Origin: Strongylocentrotus droebachiensis
Taxonomy: Eukaryota; Echinodermata; Echinoidea; Camarodonta; Strongylocentrotidae
NCBI GenBank assembly: GCA_035222895.1
Contig: JAVYIG010007845.1
Location: 32,453-96,452, forward strand
DNA: 64,000 nt
Direction of reading: 5' to 3'
Below the pieces are notes generated by a model, which was given only the letters and a program-made list of their open reading frames with translations, ran no database searches and had not been told where the DNA came from. A program made the position numbers and the translations under genes. Positions 19,901 through 30,780 of this stretch are shown here, piece after piece (the stretch's first letter is position 1; each line of letters starts with the position of its first letter).

Positions 19901-22005
19901 TGACCGGGGTAATAATATATTTGTAAAGCGCTTAGAGACATTTGTATTTAGCGCTATATAAATTAAATTTATTATTATTATTATAACAAGGGAATGTAAA
20001 AGCTCATGCTAGCTTTGTGTATAGATTTGAATACATTTTAAAAATAGTCTATTGCTTACCTCAGTTCTACATGTAGATATGATCACTGGTTGCCTTAACC
20101 CTTTTTGCTTCATGGACGGCAAAATATGCCAAAAGAATTGACTGTTGAGCAGTGTGTTTGGACTTAGAAGGTCTATATACTTATTTCAGAAACAGAAAGT
20201 TACCTCTATCATGAAGTTTATATCCATGGAGGATATTTTAAATCCAATTTATAAGTGAAATGAAGCCTTTTAATACAAGATTCTTGTTTTAAAGGTTCAT
20301 TTGTGACAATTTTCTCAACATGATGGCCCAGAAGGGATTAATGCTCAAACTTTCATTGCAAACTATTGCAAACACAATTGTAAACTGTGCTTTAATAATA
20401 TAAACAATATCTATATTGCTGCTGATGCAGGCATTTAGGACCGAGATTGAAAGCAGTGGTGAGAGAGCATTCAGTGGTCAAGGGCAAGGACTCTACAAAG
20501 AAGTGATGGTCACTAGAGCATGGTTGAAACGACCTTCAGACACAGGTAGGTCACATTAATCACAGAAGAATGTTGACAATGGATTTCATTCTACTTTCTG
20601 TTTATGCAATAGAATAGGTAGTAGTAGTAGTAGAAGTAGTAGTAGTAGTGGAGAGTTGAAATACTTTGTAGTATGCTATAAAATCAGCATGGATTAGAAA
20701 TTAAAATAAATTATAATCAAGGAAACCTCACCCCAAGGTGGCAAGGTGGCGGTGCGGTGGTGATGGTGATGGCGTTGACACTGATAGTGGTCTTGGTGGA
20801 GATTGAAGAGATAGTGGTGGTTGAGGTAGTGTCTGAGGTTTTTTTGCTGATGATGCTGGTGATAGTGGAGGAGGAGGAGTAAGAAGTGATGGTCGTAGTG
20901 GTTTTAATGATGATAATTATAGTAGTATTGTAATTTTTTACCAGTATTTTACCATCAAAATCAAAGAGAATGTCACATTTGTGCAATATTTGTTATGCAA
21001 CTGTTTGTGTGTAGAAAGAAAGAAAGAAAACCCATATGTGTTCTGTGTCTTGCAGACGAAGTTAGTGACAACGATGACATGCCTCATGATGCTGACCCTT
21101 CCATTGGAGATGCTGGTCCAACGCGGGCAACCCGTCTACCAGGTTCTTTAGTTGGTGATGTATTCTCAGATACCTTGTCACCCGTTAAGTCATCTCCTTC
21201 AAAGTCTCCTATGAAGCAATCTCCTGGACCATCTGCACAGGTAATTATTCTCTGATTCTCTGTCATCACACACTTATTCAAATGATGGTATGGGATCAAT
21301 GTACTTTTTGTGACCAACAAAGGCCAAACGGGGAATTATATGGAAATCAATCCAAATATAAAATCGCTTATTTCTTAGCATTTTGTTGATTCATTTGTAG
21401 GGATTTTGTTAAACCTTCCATGTACACTGATCAGGGTTTCCGCGTTTCATGGAAAAACCTAGAAAGTCATGGAAAATGAATCATTCTGGAAATTCATTGA
21501 AAGTCACAGAAAAGGAAAAAAAATCTCTCAAAGTCATGGAAATTGTGAGGGAAGGCAGAGGCCGTCACAAACGTAACATAATATATGACTGCTTGGATGC
21601 CGCAACCCATACCAAAATGGTTGCCATTTGGTCATGGAAAAAGGCAAGGATGGGTCATTAAAAATAGTCATGGAAAGTCATGGAATTTGGTTCTGCAATT
21701 TTTTTTAGAAACCTGACTGATGAAAGCTATCATTAATTAAAACAATCATGAACGGTAAGAGACATTCTGGGTCAAATTTTAGTATTCATGAAATAATGTT
21801 TAGTTGTAAAATAAATGATTTATATGTACTCAAAGTATAGTATATTTGACAAGCTCATAATATGTTCCTTTTGTTTCTGTCACTGTAACTTTGGTGTTCA
21901 TCTTTTTAGGACAATGAACTGAATAGGAGAGAGGCATTAGAGAAGAGACTGGCTGAGGAAAAGACGAAATTACAGACAAAGAAAAAGAAGAAGAAACTTT
22001 TTTAA
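13842..22005 (+). CDS. NHEJ1: XLF / non-homologous end-joining factor 1, 336 aa
   Basis: Seven coding exons: 15683-15883, 16741-16953, 17479-17617, 18465-18526, 20431-20545, 21056-21240 and 21910-22005. Together they give 1,011 nt, so 336 residues plus stop; human XLF has 299. The N-terminus WLPFTIEGSSLLVKSLFTQK matches the XLF head domain ([20 protein letters not shown]). GVPFKW (122-127) matches the GLPFYW loop, and the long helix SELMRREKELYRLMKKKDDE then IEDYQ matches the coiled coil with IQDYQ. The tail is flexible and Ser/Pro-rich and ends in KKKKKKLF, the Ku-binding motif position (KxxxGLF type in human). XLF is a nuclear dimer that bridges XRCC4-ligase IV filaments and stimulates joining of broken ends. 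Val123 replaces the human Leu115 wedge that inserts into XRCC4, a conservative change. A non-coding first exon is proposed upstream. Confidence 0.93.
14745..15003 (+). mobile_element. Probable 3' end of a retroelement with (TCAAAC)n tail
   Basis: GGGAACCAGACTCGACTAGC and later TTAATAAACTCAAACTCAAA look like a LINE 3' untranslated region with AATAAA and a short tandem tail, in the first NHEJ1 intron. No coding part remains, so class is uncertain. Confidence 0.35.
15683..15883 (+). CDS. NHEJ1: NHEJ1 coding exon 1
   Basis: Starts ATG TCG GAG and ends at GCA AAG before donor GTAAAG; 67 codons, phase 0. It encodes most of the N-terminal head including FTVLVYDYTTMW. The minus-strand ORF over the same bases is its shadow. 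Confidence 0.9.
16741..16953 (+). CDS. NHEJ1: NHEJ1 coding exon 2
   Basis: Acceptor ACATTTAATAG, donor GTATGA; 71 codons, phase 0. It encodes the remainder of the head domain, EAPLGELLQHLNDLLQ through PFKWTLSLSKATDEM. Confidence 0.9.
17479..17617 (+). CDS. NHEJ1: NHEJ1 coding exon 3 (coiled coil)
   Basis: Acceptor TTATTTATCCAG, donor GTAAAT; 139 nt, ends in phase 1. It encodes AASHLTNPLLILVSELMRRE and the charged helix to VSR. Confidence 0.9.
18465..18526 (+). CDS. NHEJ1: NHEJ1 coding exon 4
   Basis: Acceptor TTGGCATTGTTCAG, donor GTGAGT; 62 nt. Gives KSKLTPVFDGTSFNQDMINS then Lys, matching the human LKTEPFEENSFLEQFMIEK segment. The alternative AG two bases on would hit a stop. Confidence 0.88.
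18588..18892. mobile_element. MITE with 14-bp inverted ends in NHEJ1 intron
   Basis: TGTTTTATACAACA at 18588-18601 has an exact reverse complement at 18879-18892. The interior contains a duplicated CGTGCATTTTTGGTTATATG. No ORF. Directly adjoins the foldback structure at 18891-19055. Confidence 0.6.
18891..19055. repeat. Foldback element with ~65-bp inverted arms
   Basis: Left arm 18891-18956 and right arm 18993-19055 are inverted copies with only scattered differences (for example AATATTTTCATTCGTTGAAA against TTTCAACTCATGAAAATATT). The 36-base centre, ATTCAACTCGGC...CGTTGAAT, is itself partly palindromic. Confidence 0.75.
19641..19985 (+). mobile_element. tRNA-derived SINE, full-length copy
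   Basis: The head is a tRNA(Ser)-like sequence with an A box (TGGTCGAGTGGT) and a perfect B box (GGTTCGAATCC at 19691-19701), and ends that pair like an acceptor stem. A body follows with CTAATATCCTTTGGCAAGAT and GGGTACCCGGTAGGATGCG, then the tail AGCGCTATATAAATT and an (ATT)n run. It sits in an NHEJ1 intron. Two partial relatives lie near 38990 and 46080-46262. Confidence 0.85.
20431..20545 (+). CDS. NHEJ1: NHEJ1 coding exon 5
   Basis: Acceptor TGCTGATGCAG, donor GTAGGT; 115 nt, ends in phase 1. Encodes FRTEIESSGERAFSGQGQGL and on to RPSDTG-type residues, a stretch with little conservation in the family. Confidence 0.8.
20615..20930. repeat. (AGT)n and GTG/GAT-rich microsatellites
   Basis: An (AGT)n run at about 20620-20650 and a GTG/GAT-rich low-complexity stretch at about 20740-20930, in the intron before NHEJ1 coding exon 6. 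The latter gives a Thr/Ser/Ile-rich false ORF. Confidence 0.8.
21056..21240 (+). CDS. NHEJ1: NHEJ1 coding exon 6 (Ser/Pro-rich tail)
   Basis: Acceptor TGTCTTGCAG, donor GTAATT; 185 nt, restoring phase 0. Encodes DEVSDNDDMPHDAD then SPVKSSPSKSPMKQSPGPSA. Repeated SP motifs are possible proline-directed phosphorylation sites; XLF tails are phosphorylated by repair kinases in vertebrates. Confidence 0.83.
21432..21715. mobile_element. hAT-like MITE in NHEJ1 intron
   Basis: Starts CAGGGTTTCCGCG and ends AGAAACCTG, with internal repeats of AAAGTCATGGAAA. ACTGAT flanks both sides (21426-21431 and 21716-21721). The GTCATGGAAA signature is one I associate with widespread hAT MITEs in marine animals, from memory. 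The 6-bp flank repeat is shorter than the usual 8. Confidence 0.55.
21910..22005 (+). CDS. NHEJ1: NHEJ1 coding exon 7 with Ku-binding motif
   Basis: Acceptor CATCTTTTTAG; 31 codons and TAA. Encodes a charged helix and the terminal KKKKKKLF. The basic run with Leu-Phe at the very end fits the X-type Ku-binding motif, which docks on Ku80. Confidence 0.9.
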   Translation, partial: DNELNRREALEKRLAEEKTKLQTKKKKKKLF

Positions 22006-22935
22006 TCATTATAAATGTTCAAGAAATATTAACTTTCCATACATATAGATATTTAGCAGGGCAGGAAAACCCAATATTTTAAGGTTTGCCTGAAACAATC
22101 GCTCAAGTACTGTTTCATGGTCATTGTATGAGTTAGCGACTCCACATTCTATAATCATCACTATTTTGAAGGAACGTGTCTTTCAATCATCTATTTTGAA
22201 GAAACATGTCTTTCAATCATTTCTGATACTGTCTCTAGCAGTCCAAATCTCTGGATGTATAAACGTGCATGTATTTCATGGTTTCATTGTACATGTATGC
22301 ATATTGAAGATTATCTAGCAGAATTCTGAGAAATATTATATAAATTATAGGAAAATTGCAGGAAATAACTATCAAAGATTACAATTACACCTGAAATAGT
22401 TTTTTGATCTGCAAAACTCTTGAACACTTAACAGGAAGACATTGCATCTCAGCCAAGCATTCAAAGACCCTGAGTATGATTCTAAAATTGAACTCAAATA
22501 CTACAACATAAATTATGTATATATATATATATATATATCAGGTATATTTACAGAAATGAAGTGATACCGACTCTAAGAGCATCTTTGACAAAAATACTTG
22601 TTCAATATTTTTTGTCCTGTCAAGTACTATTAATATTTGACTTGTGTTATGGAAATGTTTTGCTCACAGAGTACAATAATATTGTCTGCTATGAGTTGTT
22701 ATCCAAATGTACATGTACAGTATGACACGTGACTTGAGTTTCGGCAACACTTCATAGAAGACATATTTCAAATCTTTAAAACATTGTTAGAATAGAATGT
22801 GCCTGCGGTGGAGTAAAAGGATATAGATCATATCAGATAAAAAATACTTTACACCAGGAAACAATTCATACCTTTATGTGTTCAGATTTTGATAAAAATG
22901 CTTGCCAGTAGGGATAGAAATAATACATGAAATAG

Positions 22936-22941
22936 AATAAA
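22936..22941 (+). terminator. NHEJ1: Candidate NHEJ1 poly(A) signal
   Basis: AATAAA about 930 bases after the stop codon. The stretch 22006-22935 is otherwise featureless AT-rich sequence with a (TA)n run near 22519, consistent with a 3' UTR. Confidence 0.3.
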
Positions 22942-23410
22942 CATGTGCATATATTTTTTGTAATCGATTTATAATGTAGCTAAAAATGTTGTCCTTTTCA
23001 TATAAAAGTTGTATTTGAACTGTCTTCACTTTTCAGAAAGAGAAAAATAATTCCTTGAATGGTAGAATTTTCAATCATGAAAAAGATTTCAGTTGATCAA
23101 AACATGTTATGTGAGCCGTTTCAAGTTAAATGTATTTTACAAAAAAAGTTTGTAAAATGGTGATCAATGAATTAAAATGTACATTTTCCAAACTTATTGT
23201 TTGTCAAATGTTTTATATCAGGGGTTTTCATTTTTTTTATAGTAAATTACATATTTTTTTTTTAAGAGGTAGAGATTTTGAAGATGTTTTATTTAGTTTA
23301 GATGCATCATATTACGAAAGGCTGATGCTATATTTATGTTAAAGTGAAGGGGAAAAGGTATTGAGAGGGAGAGGGAGAATATTTATTATTACATATATAT
23401 ATATATACTT

Positions 23411-23809
23411 ATGTATGGTAGTGAAACGTGGACTTTAGCCTCTGATACTAAAAAGCATTTTGAAAGTTGCGAAATGTGATTTTAAAGAAGAATGATGAAA
23501 ATCCCCTGGACTGACAAAGTTAGTAATGAGGAAGTTCTTACACGAGCTTTAGTGCAAAGGAAAATGATATGTGAGATGTTGATTAGGCAGTTGAAGTTCA
23601 TGGTTCACATTACATGTAAAGAAGGCCTAGAGAATCTTGTTTTGACAGGGAAAATTGTGGGAAGAAGGAGGATACTTTGGATGGGCAGTCTGCAGAAATT
23701 GTTGGAAGAGAGAGGAGTGAAAGAACTGGGAGTGGTACTAATACAGAAGGCTAGGAACCGAGGGTTGTGGAACAGCATGATCGCCAAAGTCAAACGATAT
23801 GGCACTTAG
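23411..23809 (+). mobile_element. Decayed 3' end of a non-LTR retrotransposon (LINE)
   Basis: One frame reads MYGSETWTLASDT, then two stops, then RRMMKIPWTDKVSNEEVLTR and later GLENLVLTGK and RGLWNSMIAK, ending at TAG. This is the C-terminus typical of LINE endonuclease/reverse-transcriptase proteins. Both internal stops fall where the family has aromatic residues between EM and RRM. No catalytic reverse-transcriptase region is present. A (GA)n run follows, as expected of a 3' tail. Confidence 0.75.
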
Positions 23810-23880
23810 AGAGAGAGAGAGAGATACCGGTATATCCACCCCTATGTAGAGAGAGAGAGAGAAGGAGAGAGGGAGAGAGA
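23808..23880. repeat. (GA)n microsatellite
   Basis: Two GA runs separated by TACCGGTATATCCACCCC, directly after the LINE stop codon. Confidence 0.8.
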
Positions 23881-24173
23881 AGTACCTTAATTTGTAAGAG
23901 TCTTGGTCTTTTTATAATGACTTGCTTGCTTTCTCTTGTTACACACTTGATACTCGATGAAGTAATCCCTTTAGCTCGCTCAGGAAGCTATACTGGGATG
24001 GTAGGTGAGGGGATAGGTGCAAGGAGTGCCCAAAGATATTTGATCATACAAACGCTATTAAATAGTGTTCATTGTATAATGATCGTATAAATGTAGAATT
24101 GTAGATTTAAATTGATGAGAGAGAGGGGGAGAATGGAAGGAGGTTAGGGAATATGATTGAGAGTTGAGACTGG

Positions 24174-25299
24174 CAGCGTTCAGGGGGAGGGGATGGAGGG
24201 ACACAGTGCCCCCCCCCCCCCCACTTTTTCAACTGCCCCTTTTACTTCAGATAAGTGCCTCATTTTCTTTCTCATAAATGCCCCTCTTCTTCTTTCTTAA
24301 TTGCCCCTTTTCCAATCTGAAAGGTGCTCCTTTTTCTTTCTAATAAGTGCCCTCTTCTTTTTTAATTGTCCGTTTTCCAACCTGAAAGATATCCCTTTTC
24401 ATCTCTGATGAGTGCCCCTTTCTAGGTATGAACAATTATCTTTGTGTGAAAGGCAATTGAGCCGAAGGAGAGGGGACAATGCCCCAACTTTCGTAAAAAC
24501 GATCTGCTCCTTTTAGAAATATATTTTTGCTCGTTTTCGAAGCTATCAGATGTCCCTTCTCTAGAAAAAATAAAAATGCGTGCCCTTTTTACATTGATAC
24601 GTTTGCCCATTAAACTACCATGAAATATTCTATCCAATCGCTAAAAATAGTATTAACCTGTCATTCATTTTAAAAAGACTTAGACATAATTTCCATTCGT
24701 GCTATGAAAATATTTTGCTATCACCCCAGATCTATACAGATCTCCCCAGAAACAATAGATTTTCCACATTTCTCTATTAAGTGTCTGTAATGTAAAGCGA
24801 CTGAGAGCAATTTTTCTCAAATTTACTACATAACTCGCGAGCTCGCATTTACAGCTTTAACTCATTAACATATTAAAGGTCTCGTTCTTAGATTATGAGA
24901 TTTTTCTTAAAGCCTCCAGCAGGGTTGGCTATTTCATCTAAAAATGAGAAATAATCGGTCGCAGCGTGATATCTCACATCTTAAAAATGTCGCCCGTTCG
25001 CTTCTCTCACTCGCAAACGAATATACCATCACACATAACAGTAACGAATAGTGCTAACGCAGTATTTTGGACCACGTAAAGAGAAAACTCTCGAAGTTCA
25101 TTTCTGATGATGTATTAATTACATTGTAGGGGTATAAGTCTAAAATTCACAACTTTTACGCTTGAAATTTCTCCTGTGTAGGTGCCCCCTCTTTCCCAGA
25201 AACTTTGTGTGCCCGTTATTTGTCGGTACCCTCCACCCCATCCCACCCACCCCCCCCCCCCCCCCCCCCACCAATTTGAAAGACGCTCCGCCGCCGCTG
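24174..25299 (-). repeat. Minisatellite-bearing dispersed repeat, copy 3 (inverted)
   Basis: On the minus strand this repeats the order of copies 1 and 2: GTGTGATGGT, TAGATGAAATAGCCAA, TTTAAGAAAAATCTCATAAT and CCTTTAATATGTTA. At 24200-24440 comes a minisatellite with TGCCCCTTTT units (plus strand). The outer ends read CAGCGTTCAGGGGGAGGGG at 24174 and, reversed, CAGCGGCGGCGGAGCG at 25299, so CAGCG may be the terminal inverted repeat. No clear target duplication. Confidence 0.6.
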
Positions 25300-25366
25300 G
25301 AAAGAGAAAAGATAAGTACGGTTTTTAATTGGTAGATAACTACCAAAAGACTATCTAATCCAGGTA

Positions 25367-25565
25367 TTTATAAAGCGCCAATTTCTAGTTGCCTAATCAA
25401 AGGCGCTGATGAGACTGAAAAACTACAAAACAAGTATGTACATGATTCTAACTGTAATTAACTGCATTACATTTTCTATCACATATTTGTTGATTTTTAA
25501 TTCATTAATGTATTTGTTTTGTAAAGCGCTTTGATCAGTTGTTAGTTGGATATAGCGCTATAAAA
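25367..25565. mobile_element. Foldback MITE with ~40-bp inverted arms
   Basis: The left arm TTTATAAAGCGCC...AAGGCGCT (25367-25407) is an imperfect inverted copy of the right arm AAGCGCTTTGATC...GCGCTATAAA (25524-25565). An (ATT)n run follows. The right arm resembles the SINE tail at ~19930-19960. Confidence 0.55.
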
Positions 25566-26624
25566 GAAACAATTTATTATTATTATTATTATTAAAGACA
25601 AAAAAGCAATGACTAATTGTAAGCACTCTTTATCTTGTATAACGACTTCTTTTTCTCTCTTTGCTCTTATACTACTAGGCATCTAGCAATATTCATCATT
25701 ACAATGGAACTTGCATTACTTCACTTTTATAGAGCTATTTGTGTATTTTCACCTTTTACATGTTATTTTCTTTGGACTACATATTTTTCATTATCTAGAA
25801 ATTACACATTTTTTCTTTCGTTTGTTGTTGTTGCATTGGTCAACATAGACATGAGTCATTTTAAGATATCAAGTATTAAAAAAACGTAAGTTTCGAAGCG
25901 TCTTGGCCTAATAACATTTTGTGCCTTCGTTTTAATCTTTATTGTATAAAATAGTTTGAATAATGTAGGAAAAGGGAGTGCAGGAATCGCGCCACGCATT
26001 TTTTCTAATCTCTTTTCACAGTCCACAGCTCTAAGACCATCATCATGAATAGCGCCATCTTACACGAAGCGTTGATCAGACATGTGCTCTATCCTGAAAT
26101 CTGCTTGGTATAGTAACTACTCATGAAGAAGGAAGAAAACCACACTCGAGAAAAAAAGAGTTGCAAATGAGTTGCATAGCGTTTGAGATGAGGAGCGTGC
26201 ATGGCATAATTATATTAGTAGGTTCGAACAGTTGTAGCTCGACTTGTAAATTGCATGCAATCAAATAAAATGAAAAAACTATATCAATTATTACGATCTC
26301 GCGAAAGAAGAATAGAGATACAACTAAAATGTGGCATATTTCGAAATATATTTGTTTCCTTTCATTTCTTTGATTAATATGGGAACAAAACATAAATAAA
26401 ACAAACTTGGAAGGCTTTTAAAGCAGATGTATTTCGTTAACGGATATGCATAAGAGAAAATATTGCCAAATTTCTGCCCCACGAGCTTTTCCCAACAATT
26501 CTTCTGCATCCCTAAATTGAAGGCTAAAAACTTTTATAGAATGTTTGATTTTGTTAAAGGTTTTGGATTTTTTCCCAAGTGGAATTCCTCAGTAAAAAAA
26601 TGAAAGAATTTAGAGCCTGGCGGA

Positions 26625-26664
26625 AACCGGCGCTATATAAAGATATACATTATTATTATTATTA
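26625..26664 (+). repeat. Orphan SINE-type tail
   Basis: CGGCGCTATATAAAGATATA followed by (ATT)n, the same tail signature as the SINE ending at 19985, without a recognisable body upstream. Confidence 0.45.
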
Positions 26665-27776
26665 ACATTTAGAATTTGTCTTTTTATTGTAGTCTTATTT
26701 GATTTTGATTGTGTGTGGGAGGGGGTGGGAGATATTCAGTAGATGCTAAACAATACAAAGCATGTCCAAACTTTTATCAGAGCTTGAATGCTAACATACA
26801 CGTGGGAAGCTGAGAATACGAACGTAGTAGGCCTATGTTGATTCAAAACCATGACCACATGTGATTGTGAGTGTACGACATTAATCTACAACGCACAAAA
26901 GTACAAATATTTAATTTGTACTCTTTTCATGAAACAAAAGGAGTGCTCCTGATAAGGTTTTTTTTTCTTCTTGTCCTATCGCGGACATACCCAAGCATGG
27001 CAATAACAGTGTGATCTAATTAAATGTGTTTTCTCTAGCTCTTTTATATGGATGATATTACAACTACATCCAGACTACTAATTTTCTAAAACAACTGCCA
27101 CTAGGACCGATAACGCGAGAAAATTGCCCCTGTAAGAAAATAATCCCAAACGATTAAACTTGTAAAGGTATACTAGCCCTTGTGGAGGGACGACTGGGGT
27201 TTAGAGTAGTTTGTTAGATGATAGTTGTTCTATAGGGGTCCATCCGGGTGAGTAGTCTAGGGGGAAGCTGTCCCAGAATCCTGGACGTTGGCAGCCGAGG
27301 TGATATCAAATTGAATATCTGATTATTGTTGACTCCGTAATTACTATTGTCAAAGAAAATCATGCAGATATGCGTTAATCCTGCGACGAAAACACGTATT
27401 CTGTTACGATTTTGCATTTTTCTAGTGACCCGTAAAAGTTGTGGCTTGTTACTAAAAAAACCTGACAGAATTTGTCAATATAGCATAGTAAATGGCAATC
27501 CCAGTTCACTTCCGAACATAATTGTTCATGGGTGTTTTAAATGTTACATCTTTTCGGAAATTGTGAGTTCTGAGTATTATTCATATCTTGTTAATAAATT
27601 GATCTTCATCAATTATTGTGGGCAAGTAGACAAATATTGTCTAACACTTAGAGCTCCTTTTTTCTGTCTTTGAAACTGTATTGATTCAAAATTACATTTT
27701 AAATAGACATATCCCGTATTCTTGTGTACACTAGTAAATCTTTAACAATGAATTTTAGAATAATTAATTAAATTGT

Positions 27777-27889
27777 ATTCCTTGGCATGCCAAGGAATGT
27801 ACTTGCAAATACATTGTATTTGCAAATCACAATGTATTTGCAATGTAAATCACAATGTATTTGCAAATACATTGTGAGGAATTTAACTG
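27777..27889. repeat. Cluster of palindromes
   Basis: A perfect 22-bp palindrome (ATTCCTTGGCA and its complement, 27777-27798) is followed by three imperfect inverted copies of GCAAATACATTG around TCACAATGTATTTGC. The whole could fold into a branched hairpin. Confidence 0.75.
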
Positions 27890-28555
27890 TACGCATATTT
27901 CATTAATTGTGTGTATTTGTATTAACTTTATGTTTATTTTTCATATGTTCTTATTTTGATACGGGGTCACGTGGATGAATAGTAATTTACCATTAGGTGG
28001 GCAACCTTGTGTGAAATGGTTAACGACTTACTCGATTAAATATTAGTTCTAGTTTGATGGGAAAATGAATAGGTCTATTCGATATCTTTGATGGCACAAC
28101 AGTTTTAGTATTGTCATAATTTTTCAAACAACACGTTGCTTTCTCGATTCTTTTAGTAATACTTACATCATCATTACATATTTTGATATTAGGATTACGA
28201 ACGAGGATTTCTGTCGGCAGATATGTTAACATTACACCCTTTTATCTCCACGCCCGCCATCCATCACCCCTCCCCCTCCCTTTAACTGAAAGCCGCAATC
28301 CCGCCTTTTTTACTCCTTTACTCCCACATTGTATACTGCTGGTGAGTGAAGTGTGCCAGCAAATACTCGAACAAAGAACCCCACCCATTAAACGAGAAGC
28401 CGCAATCTAACAGAATATCCGCATTGTTGACTTGTGTTGATTTCTTGATATAATGCTACTTTGCCTTTCCTTCAAAATAGAAGAGGGTTGTTCACATACT
28501 CGTGATATGATATCTGTAGGAAATCAACTTTTCATGTTCGACTCACTGATGTAAT

Positions 28556-28795
28556 GCGCTCGTTGCATATTCGAAGCACGTTGATTTGAGAACATGGTGT
28601 GGGACATACAAATTCTGCAGCAATTTTAATATCATCTGCTCTCAGTCCTTTGTGTTGTCTGCTTTTCCCCAGCTTAATTTGAACACTGGTTTTGTCCATA
28701 ACCTCTTTGACCACGTCGGACAACACAGTGGTTTTACAATGCCCTTTATTTCGGATGTTTGGGGAAGAGTTTGACCAACTTACCTGATTAGACGA
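28556..28795 (-). CDS. Unrecognised candidate coding exon
   Basis: An open minus-strand stretch reads GHCKTTVLSDVVKEVMDKTS, then VQIKLGKSRQHKGLRADD, then IKIAAEFVCPTPCSQINVL. Composition is protein-like, and a good donor (GTGAGT) follows ACATCA at 28556. I do not recognise the protein. There is no convincing start, and neighbouring exons could not be joined with confidence. It may be a decayed gene, a transposon fragment or chance. Confidence 0.25.
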
Positions 28796-29679
28796 AGTTT
28801 AAATCAATTAGTGGACTACATGTTTTTTTAAAGTTGTCAAGTGTTGTTCCGGTTTAGTTCAAATAGAGTTCCTTCAAATATTGATATTAGTTCAGAAAAG
28901 TCATTTGATTTATATCGATGGGTTATATTCTACCCACGCGTAATCACGTATGTATATAGAATTTAGAATTTATAACTGTTACGTCATTTTTATCTAAGGG
29001 CAACCCCAGTTGAATGGTAGATAATTGAGTTTTGAAATGACTTCTAGCGGGACTTGTTGACGATCGAATCCTGTATCACATCTTCCTATGAGATTCTATG
29101 GTTTTGTGAGATCCCAGGATTCCTGCTGGTCACGTGTGTGTTTCAAATTGCATGACTTCTTAAGGTTCATTGTCGCTTAAGAAACTTTTCTTTCTTTGCC
29201 TCAAACACATAGCAGATTCTATCCATACATTATATTTGTATCCATTGTGATAGAGAGTGTATTTCAGTCACTTTGGGACACTGCCCCGAGGCCCATGTCT
29301 GTAACAGCAGTTACCTTAATACTCCTTTTACTAGCTCATTCAGTAATTATGTAAGTTATGTTTCAAAGAGCAGAATAGTGACTGCAAAACAATAAGGCAC
29401 ACACAAGATTATTTCTTTTTGATTTCATGAGTTATTTTTATTGCAATGTATAAGAAGATTCAAAGCATTTTACAGTATTTATGCAATTTTTTCCTTTGAC
29501 TGCTTGCACACAAAAATCAATATTTAATTTTGAATACAGAATCTCATAATTATATTCAAATTCCTTGGTCTATCATATCTGATATGGTCGGAAGGATATG
29601 CCGAGATCAAAGGTCTGTTGGTTATTGATCTAAGTCCCTACTGGCACTCCTCACATCACCATAAATATAGTGATCCACA

Positions 29680-30780
29680 TTGTGGAAGAAGTGTGAATAT
29701 ATCATAAAACAGAGTGTGAACAGGTGTTTACAGAGTGTGTTAATTCAACACTATGAGAGTATTCTAGATTCTCAGCATTGCCACACTGTGTTGTTTACAC
29801 TTTGCGATTCTCTCTGTGACCAACGTGTTGCACACGGTACAAACACTCAACACATTAGTATGCATTTATTATTTAAATCCTCACTGTGGTAACAATATGA
29901 GGTGTAAATTCTTCTTTTCTTTGTGACCATAGTGTGTGAACACATTTCCTAATATATAACGTTGAAACTAGTGTCGACTTAGTGTACCAAATTTTCACAA
30001 TGACCACACCGTGTGAACACAGTTTGACCATATTTTCAACACTATGAAAGTGAAAGAAACTGTGAATCATACATTATTTGATTCTCAATGTGACCATAGT
30101 GGATTACAGTGTGAACTCAATGTCTGCACACGCATTATGATTCTTTGACTGGTTTGTTTTCGGGTTCACATTGTGCATAATATTGTCAATATTATGGCGT
30201 GCACCAATCCAAGTTACTGTGGTCTCACTGTGATTCAGTATGATAATCTCACTATGACCAAAGTGTGTTATAGTGTACTGTCAACCATATGAAAGTATTC
30301 CAAAGTCTTAGTTGGCCACACTTTGATGTGTGTATTTTATGATTCTTACTGTGACTACATTGTTTAGAAGTGTAAACACAGTGTAGCCATATTTTCAACA
30401 CTATGAAAATATCCCAAATCTTTATTGCGGCCAACTATGGCTCTGGTGATCCTCACTGTGACCACAGTGTGTTATGGTGTGAATATAGTGTATTCGTATT
30501 GTCAACTCAATATGAGTGTACCGAATCCCTATTCTGGTCTCCCCGTGATTCATGGATTTGTGATTATCACTGTGGCTACATTGCGTTACGATGTGAACGC
30601 AGTAATTTCATATGGTCAACATAATTAATATAAGTTTATCAAATCCTTCCCTTCTTTGGCTCCGTATCGCTGTGACCACAGTGTGGTACAATGTGAACAC
30701 AGTACATTCGTATTTGTAAAATGCGAAAGTGTTTTAGATCCTCTCCTTGATCAAGATGTGCATGGCATGTTGTGTATCCA
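29680..30780. repeat. Degenerate tandem array, ~100-bp unit
   Basis: Recurring phrases CACTGTGACCACAGTGTG, TATAGTGTGAACACAGTG and TCAACACTATGAAAGTAT appear in the same order across ~1.1 kb, for example near 29741, 30038, 30288 and 30398. Units are heavily diverged. ACTGTGACCACAGTG is itself near-palindromic. Several overlapping ORFs on both strands here are products of the array. Confidence 0.65.
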
